A stretch of DNA of 60,000 bases from Bolinopsis microptera (lineage: Eukaryota; Ctenophora; Tentaculata; Lobata; Bolinopsidae). Location of the stretch: NCBI RefSeq assembly GCF_026151205.1, contig NC_087083.1, positions 13,826,944-13,886,943 on the forward strand, in the 5' to 3' direction. Below, in pieces: positions 1-13,308 of the stretch. A model generated the notes under the pieces. It was not told where the DNA came from, ran no database searches, and worked only from the letters and a program-made list of their open reading frames with translations. The position numbers and the translations under genes are program-made. Positions within the stretch are counted from its first letter, which is position 1; every line of letters begins with the position of its first letter.

Positions 1-1473
<1,473 letters not shown>

Positions 1474-1479
1474 ACTGCG

Positions 1480-3400
1480 CCGCGCGCGGTCCTGGCTGCT
1501 CTCTCCCACGGATTGCGTGCTGAAAGTGAGATTTGAGGCAGAGTCCTCCTATTCGGTCAATTAGATTTAGATGAGAGTATATTTTGAGAAGCAACCTCTG
1601 AGGACTTAATTAGGAATGGTGCTTGTTGCGCAAACAAGGCGTGATGAGGAAACAACCTCACATTGTTTTGTTGCTTGTTTTAACTACGTCTGAGTGCACC
1701 ACCAAGGTGATACGGATACTCAGATAGGTCTGTCTGGAGTTCAAGGTGCTGATCTGTTGATTGGATGTCAACAGACTGATTGGTAGGTTGATTGGGTTTC
1801 CATGCTTGACAGTTCCATTTTTCCCGGGCATATGCGGGATTAGAGATGGCAGATTATCTAAAATACCCGTTATAATTAATATAATTGTAAAATTGGTTAA
1901 TGGGCACACAATGTTGAGAATTTCTCCCGTCACAACTTATCAGGAATTACTCGAGATAATCGGTACCACTTGGCCCCCCGGAATTTGTGTGCCCAAAACA
2001 CTGAGGAGTTACTGTGGATCGTCTATATTTACTCCCCCTATATTTACAGAATTGTTAACACCTTTGAACCTTCTTCAGCATCCCGGGTCAATAAATTCTG
2101 TTAGTGTGTTATATATTATATAAAATGTTAAGGAGGACTAATTTTTGTGCTCGTTCACGGTTCCGCAAAGGGCGGGTTTTCAGGTAGCTTGGCCTCTAAG
2201 TCTTGAGCGAGCAATGAGAGCCAGGATTAAGTGGCTTTAAATTTGACAAAACATTTTGATGAAATGTAAATTATTATGAATTCATGGCGGAAATGTTAAG
2301 GATAATGCTTAAGTATAAGGTCAATCGAATTATCAATCAAATTATTGTGGTCAATTAAATTATTGTGAATGCTGTACGTGCTTTTGTAATTGTCATAATA
2401 TCCTTTCGAATAAACCATGCCTTTTTAAGATACCCACCGATTTTGAATTACCGATGTCTGATTCAGCAGAAAAGGGTGATTTTTGGGAACAAAACATGAT
2501 GTTCCTCACTGCAGCTGTTTTTAATAACATACTGTTTAAAACCACAATGTTAAAAATGTACTGTTTACAGTACTGTATATTGGTTATCGTTCTGCAATCT
2601 AGACGAGTACTAGACAGCAAGATTCATGACTGTCTGTATTGTTAAGGTGGCCGGGTCTTTATCAAAATTCTCTCGAAATCGATTTTATGAAGACCCCCTT
2701 AATAGGTCAATACTCAATATATGGTGGGTTTTCATTTTAAATATTTTAACATCATTGAGAAAAGTTTCTGTGTGCAGAGTGCACACCACATATAATTTGT
2801 ACAGATAGGATTTATATTAGTTTGTTCACAAAAGATATGCAGTTAGAATTGCTGTTGTGCAGGCAACAAGGTTACCATTTACCAGGTGAAGGTTTTTTCA
2901 TTGTGACCCTTCTAGTAACAGCTGGTTATAACAATGGGTTGTTTTTTGAAGTCAATTGGGGATTAAAGATTGTAGGGTGTAGAGTTAAATTAAAATCAAG
3001 ATCTTGCCATAATCTTAGATGAACGCTTTACTACAGTTAATTACATCTGAATTTGAATATCACCACAAATCTTTCAGCCGAAAGATGACAGCTTTCCGAT
3101 TTCAGTGATTTAAGCAGGGATGATGAACTGCGAACAGTATCGCGAATTGTTGATTTTGTAGACTAAGGTTCTAACTTTGATGTGGTTGTCTACAAGTTGT
3201 AGAAACATAGCAAAATGCAGAAAGTAGGAAATGTCAACTCCATAATCCGCGACGTTACGTAAGGTGGGGATCTGCTAATTATTGTCATGGGAAACCGAGC
3301 TTCTAAACCTCAATTATAGTCAGTGACTGTGACTATATTGAACTACTGGGAATCGAACTTTGGGAGTCGAGCTTGCTTATTAAACATCGTGTGTTAATGG
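1480..3400. other. Intergenic, nothing recognised
   Basis: AT-rich DNA with short open frames that lack domain signatures, plausible splice sites or consistent codon use. I see no RNA gene. Confidence 0.5.
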
Positions 3401-3720
3401 TACGTTCACAGTACAGTACATTCACAGTACGTTCACAGTACATTCACAGTACATTCACAGTACGTTCACAGTACATTCACAGTACGTTCACAGTACGTTC
3501 ACAGTACATTCACAGTACGTTCACAGTACGTTCACAGTACATTCACAGTACGTTCACAGTCCGTTCACAGTACGTTCACAGTCCGTTCACAGTCCGTTCA
3601 CAGTACGTTCACAGTACGTTCACAGTACATTCACAGTACGTTCACAGTACGTTCACAGTACATTCACAGTACGTTCACAGTACGTTCACAGTACATTTAC
3701 AGTACGTTCACAGTACATTT
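3401..3720 (+). repeat. 11 bp minisatellite (ACGTTCACAGT / ACATTCACAGT)
   Basis: About 29 head-to-tail copies of an 11-mer with G/A and A/C variants. Because 11 is not a multiple of 3, it produces a long open frame with a 33 bp (11 residue) periodic peptide. That is a by-product of the repeat, not evidence of a gene. Confidence 0.95.
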
Positions 3721-4103
3721 AGAACGATAATCCGCCTCCTACAAGGCACTAGACTGAGACATATAATACATTGTATTAAACTACTGTTCAAATAACTGTT
3801 TGAATTAGAGGCACATTAGTTGCACAGTGTTAATGAGAAATCTTTAAATTTGTTGCAGTTTTTGGATGGCTGCAAATTTAGCAGTTCCCTCTGGAATTTC
3901 CTGCTTATCACCAGTAAATTGTTTAACTTTAACCCATTTATTCGCACGAGTAATCAATCAGTAATCAGTTTCACCGGAAATTCCAAATATCCAGTCAACC
4001 AAAACAAAAACTGCACTTAAATTTGATAAACATTCTCACACCCCCCTCATATCAGGCGACATTAAAACTCACAGCTTTCAAACAAATTCTCGTGTTTTAA
4101 TCC

Positions 4104-4193
4104 ATAACCTACCAAACAATGCCCTTTATTATATTAACCTACCAAACAATGCCCTCATTTTATTAACCTACCAAACAATGCACTCTATTATAT
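4104..4193 (+). repeat. 29-30 bp tandem repeat, three copies
   Basis: Three copies of a unit beginning TAACCTACCAAACAATGCCC and ending in an AT-rich tail that differs between copies. The rest of 3721-5398 shows nothing I can assign. Confidence 0.8.
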
Positions 4194-5398
4194 AAATATA
4201 AGGAGTAATTCGTGGGCTAAACGAAGTGTTTGTGAGCAGAAGCACGTGCTAAATTATTGGTTTACTTATTGAATAATAAGATAATAGATGCTAAGAATGA
4301 TTTGATTACTGATGGTATCAGATACAAAGCCCCGGTTACTCCTGTCTTCCTGTATGGATAAGATGGTATCTTTTTATATCCTTTTATTCTCCAGAACTTG
4401 CACCCGTGCCAGTATCTACGCTGGTTTGATCACCACAGGCAGGGCAAACAATTCTTATAACTAAGTTTTGGGGTGCGGGTTGTGGGTTGATAACGATCAA
4501 TCCAGGGTAGAATCAGACACTATAAACGTCAACAAGCTATGATCTGTATAACTCCTGATCTGATTACTGATCCATGCCAATTCATCAATATGCCGCAATC
4601 TATGTCACTTTTCTTGTGGTATCTCCTTTGTCTAGAAGTGCTGGGTTACAAACAATACGCTATACAAGAATTGGTGATCATAGCTGGCATTTGTATCGTG
4701 CAAATTGTTAAGTTGGTGCCGGTATCTTCATTAGGTAATTGTATAATTGATTTAATGGGTCGCCAATAAGCCGAGTTTCGGCACGGGCAAAGTCTTAAGA
4801 AGTTCCGGGGTGTATGTGAATTGTGATTGTAAATTTGATTTGATCTGATGAAGCCGTATCCTGTCGGTGTTTGAACTTCAGTTTTGAGTAATGGTCAGGC
4901 TGGTACGGGTTATTTTAACAATGACCGTCAAAAATGTTTCTACCTCCCGTCACGCTTGGTTATCTTTAGCTGATCACTGTATTTAAGGTACAAGATAATT
5001 CAAGCTTTGTGTAGATAAGGATTTAACCATTAAATAGAATTTTCGTGAAGTATGATGTAAAGGTTTTATCTTGGATGTGAATTTAATTAAGACTAATTTT
5101 TTGTTTCGAATCTGGGATAAAATACTTCAGTTCAGTGAAATTTGGAAAGGCAAAACTTATAAAGTCAGCTGATAGAACTTACAGTGATAAAAATTTTATT
5201 TTTAAAAATGGGAGGCGGTGTATTAACAAACATCTAAGCCGAAATTCTTTGTTTTCCCGAATACCCTCCCACATGTATTATTGGTTAATTAAGTTTAATT
5301 ACGAACGATCTCCTTGGTTAAAGTTAAGGGGGTTCTGTCAAAAGCACACACGTTAACCTAGCAATAGGGGGTTTAAAAATCTTACCTAACCTTGTTGA

Positions 5399-5506
5399 CC
5401 TGTTTTATAACTGACCCCCTGTTTTATAACTGACCCCCTGTTTTATAACTGACCCCCTTTTTTATAACTGACCCCCTGTTTTACAACTGACCCCCTGTTA
5501 AGATCC
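5399..5506 (+). repeat. 19 bp tandem repeat, about six copies
   Basis: Unit CTGTTTTATAACTGACCCC repeated about six times with a few substitutions. No gene is seen between this repeat and 6818. Confidence 0.9.
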
Positions 5507-6818
5507 TGTTGACTGACCACGAGAACTCTTGATCACGCAATTTGTCTGCCAGGTGCCGGGGGGCAGGAACATTAGCATCTTCCCCACGCTAAACTAACAC
5601 ATTGTTGTCATTGTCTCACTAATTCTAATAACAATTAACAGTTATAATTCTGAACCAACTTGACAGTTGATATAGTCTCATGTGTTTTGTGTGTGGTTTG
5701 AGCAGGAAACACCATGATCACCCGTCTCAGGACGCTGTCTTGAACAAGTTGCTGACAAATTTCACTTCGTTTGGTTCTTTCTGCACGTGTGAGTACGACA
5801 CGCGCGTGTTGAGGTCCCGGCCATGACAATATCCTGAGCTTACGCTGGATATTTTAAATCCCGGGTCGATAATTCGACAAAGTAAGAAAAATACCGATTT
5901 AAGATTCTTATCGAGTTAGCATTTGTCCTTAGCATTTGGTAATAGAAGGAGCATGACCCGAAGTTTTAGTACACTGGGGCCTTATCAGCGGTGGTGTACT
6001 GGCAGTCCGTAAACCATGAGGTCAGCCACAAATAACTGCGGCAAATTCTACGAATTTATTGGTTCCTCAAGGTCAAAACACTTAATGTAATTTGGTAAAT
6101 GCTTGTTGATGCTCCCCTGATCTTATCAGAACAAACAAACCATGCGTTTCCGATGAAGTACCGAGTCGAGAAGTTGCAAGGTGACCGTACTGCTGGTCCT
6201 ATCAGTGTTATTAATAACACAAAATATGTACGACCTATCTGGGAGTCAGCAGTACAGAAGTGTTAATGGAAATGCATTATCTGAACGGATCGGCGCAAAG
6301 CCGTACCACTTATAATTAAAATGACAATTCAACCACCAGCTACCCATCAGCATCTGTCAGTCTAGCCCGATTGTGCAGCGCAGTTTCATCAACTTTATCT
6401 CATTCTCGCGATTGAAAATTGCAATTACTGAATTATGCACAATTATATCAATTTTGGGAGTATGGGAAATACCGATTTAACAATAACCAGAGTGAATTGA
6501 CATGTTGTCTGGACTCCAATCCGGCAAGATCGCCCGGTGACTTGTGAAGCTAGCAAATCTCGTAATCTCTTTTATGTATGAATACTGTGTAGGTTAATTG
6601 TTGATTAATGTAATGAGCTATACCACAAAGAATAAACTACTTAACAAATAATTGTTTTTGATTTCAGTTTCTTCTCATCGCAACAGTACTGAAAGTGGAA
6701 CAATCCTTTAATGGTACTCCGTACTGGCTAATTATATGGGTTCATACAACTTTCAATCACTAACAAAATTAAGATCGCAATACTATGAAGATAGAAACAG
6801 TTTTAGTCCGTAAATAAA

Positions 6819-6943
6819 TACCTTACTCGGGAATATTATGACTGGGATAAAGTGGTGGATTTTGGAAAATTCCGCCATATTTTTCCCGGTCATTAATTTT
6901 CCCAGTCATAAATTAACCCGCTATAATATTCCCGAGTAAGGTA
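6819..6943. mobile_element. Short palindromic MITE
   Basis: The ends TACCTTACTCGGGAATATTA and TAATATTCCCGAGTAAGGTA are perfect inverted repeats. A second, inner complement (GACTGGGA / TCCCAGTC-like) surrounds a core of about 60 bp. It has no coding capacity. The terminal TA may be the target duplication, as in Tc1/mariner-type elements; the superfamily is not certain. Confidence 0.75.
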
Positions 6944-7064
6944 GTATAATTACGTACCTACTACTTATTGCAAGTACTACTTATTACTTATAATATGATT
7001 CGCGTATAATTATACTTTGAAATTTTGATTGACCTACATTGCATTTCTTATAATAGGTAACTTA

Positions 7065-7092
7065 CCCCCCCTCCCCCCCCCCCCCCCCCCCC
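7065..7092 (+). repeat. Poly-C tract
   Basis: An almost uninterrupted run of C of about 28 bp. Its length is likely to be unreliable in any assembly. Between here and 8310 there are three ATTGG (inverted CCAAT) motifs at about 7284, 7314 and 7345, two of them in a short tandem duplication, but no gene that I can recognise next to them. Confidence 0.9.
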
Positions 7093-8320
7093 GCTACATC
7101 AACATTTAGTTTTTTTGCCGATCAACTTTCATCCTCAAATCCACATTTTTAATTTATTGTCGTACCCAATTTCATTGCGGCATCAGCTGTAATTGAAGTT
7201 TCCCGGCGCGAGTAGTAACTTCCCTCACCCAGCACTCAACTCTACCCACACATTTGGACTCTTCCCAACTCTCCTCTTCCCCCATTGGCTACCAACTGTA
7301 GATCCTCTGCTGTGATTGGTTAGCGACCCCAGGTTCTCTGCTGTGATTGGCTGTCAGCCTGAAGTCACCTGTCAGCTCGTCTAGTAATGTTTGCACTACA
7401 TCTCATGCTGTTGTCCCAGTTTGTTTCCTGTCTACAGCTTGCGGGGGGCACGCGTCGAGTAACAGAGCGGGGGCGGGTTACCATGGTAACATGGTGTTTT
7501 TAATGCTGGCACGTGCCAATGTGTCACATTCATTGTGACAGGTCCCTAGTTTTAGTGACTGGTTTGCAGATTATTGATACTTTATTTCTTTCGTGGGCTA
7601 GGTTATTAAAACACCTCCTTCTATACTATTACAGTATTACTAGACAAACAATGGTTACATGTATGACACTGAAGCACTGACAGTGACAGTAGCACAACAT
7701 CTCTTCAGACAATGATATTGATGGTTATCCTCAAAACCAGGCAATTCTCACTCTAAAATTAAGGGAAATGGCCCTACCAGTAACTTTAGAGTGAGCAGAC
7801 AGCTTCAGGGGACATTTTTACCTCAATTTACCACTAAGAGTGTTAAGATTGCGTCATCAGGCGGTTATTTGCGGTGAAATCCTCCAACTACACTCTAACA
7901 ATAAAGTGGAATTAACACATATACAGTAAATTGTCCTGTTTCAAATCTCAAGTCACCCCTGCACGGTTGAGATGCCATCGCGGCGCGAGCTTGACACTAA
8001 ATTTACAATTCCTTAACAACCGGTGACTGGTACAGGTTCAGAAGGCGAAGATACTGCCCCATTAGCGGTATTAACCGGTTAAACAATGAGTTATCACCTA
8101 TAGAATCACGTGACCATCTATTGAGTTATCACCTATTTGGAGACCTGAGTTAATCTTTTCAGCATCTACTAAAAGTGTGCTCAAAAGGTCGAAGTACACC
8201 TCTCGTTATAGCTGATTTAGAGAAAGTCTTTTTGAAAGCTTCGGCTGTTTACTGTACTTATAGTTCTAGTGACTGGGAGAGAAGTTTTGAAGTTTGAACA
8301 ATTAACAACTAGTTGAATCT

Positions 8321-8570
8321 CACCAAAGTAACCTTTACCAAAGTAACCGTTACCAATGCTGTACTTGTAGACGCCACCAAAGTAACCGTCACCAAAATAA
8401 CCGTTACCAAGGCTGTACTTGTAGACGTCACCAAAGTAACCGTTACCAAAGTAACCGTTACCAAAGTAACCGTTACCAAAGTAACCGTTACCAGAGTAAC
8501 CGTTACCAGAGTAACCGTTACCAGAGTAACCGTTACCAGAGTAACCGTTACCAGAGTAACCGTTACCAAG
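8321..8570 (+). repeat. 15 bp minisatellite built on GTAACC
   Basis: Unit GTAACCGTTACCAAA, itself containing the inverted pair GTAACC/GGTTAC written as GTAACCGTTACC, repeated about 15 times with two longer variant spacers. The open frames on both strands here are periodic (VTVTK / LVTVT) and are repeat artefacts. Confidence 0.93.
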
Positions 8571-8628
8571 ATTATACTTATAGTCACAAATGTAGCATTT
8601 AAGTTTAACTTAGTGATAATCACTCTAA

Positions 8629-8755
8629 GTCTAACCAGGGTAACCAGGGTAACCAGGGTAACCAGTGTAACCAGGGTAACCAGAATAACCAGAGTAACCA
8701 GGGTAACCAGAGTAACCAGAGTAACCAGAGCAACCAGAGTAACCAGAGTAACAGC
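8629..8755 (+). repeat. 9 bp minisatellite GTAACCAGR
   Basis: About 14 copies of GTAACCAGG/GTAACCAGA. It shares the GTAACC core with the 15 bp array 60 bp away, so both probably arose from one seed by slippage. I see no gene in 8760-10420. Confidence 0.93.
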
Positions 8756-10422
8756 TATTAAGTACCAGGGTTATAATCCACCATAGAGTTTTTATTTATG
8801 AAAACTGTCTATTATCATGGAACTGTAAATTTAAGTAGAATATAATGAAATAACGCATTACCGAAATAAACACTTCAGCATTCTCATCTTCTTATTACAA
8901 AACATATGATATCGTAATAATGATAAAAATTAAAACGTGTGGCCCATTTTTAGTTACCATGATACCTTTTCTGCCGTTATAACGTCATGATTAAACGCCC
9001 AACATGCAGCATGAATGACCGGCTTTACGTTGATCTAATGTTTGACGACAATGATTAATATTTAATAACCAATTTTAAATAAGCATTGAGATTACAATAA
9101 TGACTTAATGAAGGGAGGTTATTTGTTTAGACAAATTGTGGGATATAATCAGAGAAGGCCGGCCCAATTCGAGGACAGGACTTAATGGTGTCTGCAGACA
9201 CAGCTAGAGCCCTTTTCTGATTATCGATTGGCGTAAATTGGCACAAATTTGCAGCTATAATCGAGGAAAAATTGGGAAATTGACCCACTTTTAATTCGAT
9301 TTGCCTGATAAAATATATTGAGGATAAATATTACGAATCTAAAGTATTGTCCTTAATCTCCGAAGATTATCTTGACGAGGAGCGGGCCGGTCGGTAATGG
9401 TATTGTTCATTGTTTACCGTGCGTATTATCAAATACTACCCCCACGGTGCCCCGTTCTATTTTGGAGTGTTACAGTTCTTAGTAGCGGGGGAGGGTGTGA
9501 TTGGTTGGTATTGGACCACGTGGGCTGGGGAGAGGGTCGGGGTTGGGTGGTGTGGTTGGTTTGAGTGCGGCAATACTAAAATCAGTACTAATCGAATCAT
9601 TTCTTATCTAGACAAATTTCAAATAATTCAGACAAAACTCGGCAATTTGTCTAATATTTAAATTTCATTTGGGTTATTTGTTGCTGATAAAGCATTCAAA
9701 CAGGTCAATTTTGCTCGATTTGTGTGGGTGCAACACATGAAAAGCCACGACACTGGATTCACAATTTCATTACAGTGACCTCCTAGGAAGGGGCAATGCA
9801 GAACTGCACGTCATCTTGATCAGGAGACATCGTGCCGACATAGGCCCACGTGCAGCGTCAGTATAATCACGTGACCAGGTTTGGTCCCATGAGCCGAGTG
9901 GAGAGGGCTGGTACTGATCTTAATTTGGCAGGAAAACATCGAACCCACTATCAATTATTGATCCTTCAATAATATGTTATCAACCGATTGGTGATTAAAA
10001 TTACTCAAGTCGCAATAATTTATAAAGACTTAAGTTCAATTGCCTGCTAATTAATTATCACAGGTAATTAATTATCAGCAGCGAAAAGTCGAATGTCATG
10101 GCACAAATGGTTTCACGGACTGTTAGAGTAGCTCCTTAGTCTGATGTCTAAGCTTCTTCTTCCGGCCCTTCCACCATTGTTAATTTATCATAAGCAATAG
10201 AATTCCGATTTACAATTGGTTTCCTATTGTTCACAAACACACCTTCTACATTTCACCTTCTACATTTCACATTGCACATGGACTCAAAATTTCAAGGCCA
10301 CGTTCGACAAATGTGACATCTGGCATCTCCTCAGTATATTATAAAATTCTACTGCTTGGCTGGACGAAATCTGTTTTGTATTTTGAAGTTGAAATTGGAC
10401 AAATAAAGTTTATCGGGCAATA

Positions 10423-11318
10423 TACCTTATCGGACCTTATTTGGACGGACATTACATGAACGGACATAATTGTGAACGGACATTAATATGAACGCTCGAA
10501 GGCATTCAAAACCATAAAAAATCCGAATTTTTTTCAATTTTTTGACTTTTTTTAATTTCAGCAAATGATTTTTTAATCCATTTTTCATACAGTAAGTAAG
10601 AAAAGCAGTCATTAAGCAATAAAAATGTTAAAATATGTGTACATGATCAGTGTCTAATATCACATATCATCTTCATTAAATGGGTTTTTGTGCATGAAAT
10701 AGTCCATGCTTAAACAAGCATCAGTGATTTCTAGCTTTGTGGAAATCTTTTTTTATCAAACTACCCCGGTCCTGCATTTCATTGTTAACTTTTACAAGTC
10801 ATTCGGCGTGAAGTGGTTTTATCTTAGACAACTTTAGGTTAACCTTAACATCACGTAAAGCTTTCCTAGCACTGTTTCATTACCTCCCCTCAGTAATATG
10901 AACTATAACAACGTCGGACAATGTCCTTGGCAACACGATTTACCGTAATATCTAGAGGCTGGAACAAGTTTGTCATTTTGGCGGAGACTAACTCATGAAC
11001 TATGTTGTTGAGTGCCATAATTTTGTTGACTTTTTTCCGCCAAGTGACCCTTGAAAACATCATATACTAGTAGAGTTTTCTGTGCCTCCGGCAGACCAAG
11101 GAGAACCTTTCCGTCGTTAACTTACGGCACAATAAAGTTCTCAAAGTTGTCATATTCTGGACAAAAAGTTCGAAATGGAAAAATCTTTGAAAAAATTTCA
11201 ACGGACTTTAACTTGGACGGACATTAATTGAACGGACTTTATTTGAACGGACATTAAGATGAACGCTAGGGCCTCCAGCGTTCAAGTAATGTCCGTCCAA
11301 ATAAGGTCCGATAAGGTA
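10423..11318. mobile_element. ~0.9 kb non-autonomous DNA element with CCTTATCGG inverted termini
   Basis: The left end TACCTTATCGGACCTTATTT is mirrored at the right end by AAATAAGGTCCGATAAGGTA, and the inverted homology continues through GGACGGACATTAC. Both subterminal regions carry several copies of ACGGACATTA/ACGGACTTTA plus the paired motif ATGAACGCT, a typical layout for transposase binding. No transposase frame is visible. A related, more diverged piece lies at 45358-45518. Confidence 0.75.
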
Positions 11319-11319
11319 G

Positions 11320-11362
11320 CTAATGATATGTTAATGATATGTTAATGATATGCTAATGATAT
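11320..11362 (+). repeat. 11 bp tandem repeat TTAATGATATG
   Basis: Four imperfect copies directly abutting the right end of the CCTTATCGG element. Confidence 0.8.
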
Positions 11363-11884
11363 GGTGTAGGATATGTAAATTGCAAATATATCTTTTATTC
11401 CATATAGGCATAATGATCTATTCTTGATCTTGTAATACTAATACTAATAGTAATACGATTTTTATAATAAATTGAATTTGAATCTAGGAGCAAATAAATA
11501 AAGAGGCCAATTCACTTTTGAATTTACACGCACAGTAATGAGTAATGAAAATAAGTGTGATTCGGTTCGGTTTTGATGAATTACGCTTTTTTACTTAAAG
11601 CTATGGCAGTTCCAGACGAGTAACGTCTGTGTTTAGATTGATCAAAGATCTTATTTGTGGGTTTGGACATTGGAGGAATGTTAAAAATCCTAACCCTCTG
11701 ATCTGATCGCAGCCGGTATAGTAGCCCTAACCACTTATGACTTATATAACAGTTTTTGCCGATAACTGGCATGGTTACCTAGCTTGCTAATTTATTGCTC
11801 TCTTCTGAGTTCTCTTATCTGCTGCGCTCAGGTCCAATGCGAGAAACTAGAAGCTCGAAAAGGGCTGGCCTGCCAGGTGAATTA

Positions 11885-12080
11885 GGGGTCGTTCATATAT
11901 TATGTAATCACTTTTTGGACAATTGTTAACCGTGTCCGTACCGCCTCTCCGTAATCAGTTTTACACATAGCTATAAATCTATAATGTGTCAAAATTACAT
12001 TTACACTTAACACTAGCGTAATCAGTAATCATTTGGAAACCCCCTCCCTCTCGGTTGATTACGTAATATGTGAACGACCC
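11885..12080. mobile_element. MITE, copy A (GGGTCGTTCA...ACGTAATCA termini)
   Basis: The left terminus GGGGTCGTTCATATATTATG and right terminus ACGTAATATGTGAACGACCC are inverted repeats of about 25 bp, and internal ATTACGTAATC-like motifs repeat in both orientations. A second copy of the same family is at 55982-56159. No coding capacity. Confidence 0.8.
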
Positions 12081-12832
12081 GTCGACCCCTAATAACTGGT
12101 CGAAGTCGATCGTCTGCAGGTCTCAAGTTAACATTTTATTTTAACCCTATCATTAGGCAGTGCGCCATCGACCGTAAGACGCGCGCACTGACCATTGAAT
12201 GGTTTTTTAGCTCGTATTTCGGCCAGCACATTATTTCGAAAATTATTTTTTCAAACAACATCAAAAAGTTATAATACTTCCCATATAAAAATTTTGTTGA
12301 AATTTGGTCACTGGTCAGCGTACGTAAACATTTATGTTCTACTGAATCTAAATTAGTTTGAGCAATTTCGATGGTCAGAATTTGAGTTATCAACGAATTT
12401 ATATCTATTTTGTCATTTTTAGACCTCTTAATTTAATCAATGCCAATCTCTCACAACTAAATTAGGTCCGGTAGTTAAGTATGATTGGAAGGTTCTGACA
12501 AATTTTCAGCATGATTCATGTTCAGCAACCGAAGATATATGATAAAATAATAAATACGACAAAAATCAACGAATTTGGTCAAATTACGCAAGTTTTACAC
12601 CTAATTTTGCTCCAAAAGCCGCGCGCCATCAAATACATAACACCTAGGCAAAACTCACTTATCATTCTAAAAAGGTATGAAAAATTTGGTACTATGAAAA
12701 TTCTTTGACATACGTTGCATGCCACTTTTCGCGCGCGAAGCGCGCGCTGCCGAAGGTATATAATATATGATATTTGTGATACGTAACATGTATCAAGTTT
12801 ATTTTTATCGTGCACCCCCTACTATCTAATTT
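12081..12832. other. Intergenic DNA with an 'AGCGCGCG' palindrome
   Basis: No gene seen. At about 12728-12752 lies the short GC palindrome CGCGCGCGAAGCGCGCGC. Short pieces resemble the satellite that follows. Confidence 0.4.
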
Positions 12833-13217
12833 CACATAGCCATGTGTCTACGCTTCGGCGGTCGCGCGCTACTGCAAGCGAGAGGGCTCTGGTTAGAGCA
12901 ACTATCTAATAATCATCAATATCCTCATCACTATGTCATATGTAGGGCCGGAGGTAGGTTACTGGTCGGTGCTCAGCCTGCGCCTGTCAATCCGTCGAAT
13001 CTATTTATTTGTTTATGAACACAATAGCCTGGGTTCCCCAGGTAATACGTTAAGTGTTTCTTTTGTGTTTCGTGTCCAAAAGCATTATAATTAATTATAA
13101 TTTCTTAATTGAATTACAGAGAGAAAAAAAATTACAGAGAAACAAAATTTTGTTTGATTATTAATTTAATCACACTTATTTAAAATAAATTAATCAAATT
13201 AATGCATAATGGATTTC

Positions 13218-13308
13218 TTGTAGGTTTACAACCTACCAGGACGCGCGCCGAGTTGGACTCGTCGACGGTCCAATATATGGAACAGATATTTTACGAGTAT
13301 CACCCGTT
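13218..13308 (-). mobile_element. 91 bp mobile insert in satellite unit 1
   Basis: Absent from unit 2 at the same place. It is bounded by a direct 10 bp duplication AATGGATTTC (13208-13217 and 13309-13318). One end carries the hairpin GTAGGTTTACAACCTAC. The same sequence occurs in the other orientation at another site in units 3 and 4, so this is an independently mobile short element. Its class is unknown: no poly-A tail and no long terminal inverted repeats. Confidence 0.8.

Noticed and set aside
3373-3795. 140-codon frame with periodic TVRSQYVHS peptide
   Set aside because: Entirely produced by the 11 bp minisatellite; no start context or flanking exons.
8309-8786. Overlapping VTVTK and LVTVT frames on both strands
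   Set aside because: By-products of the GTAACC minisatellites, whose 15 and 9 bp periods stay in frame.
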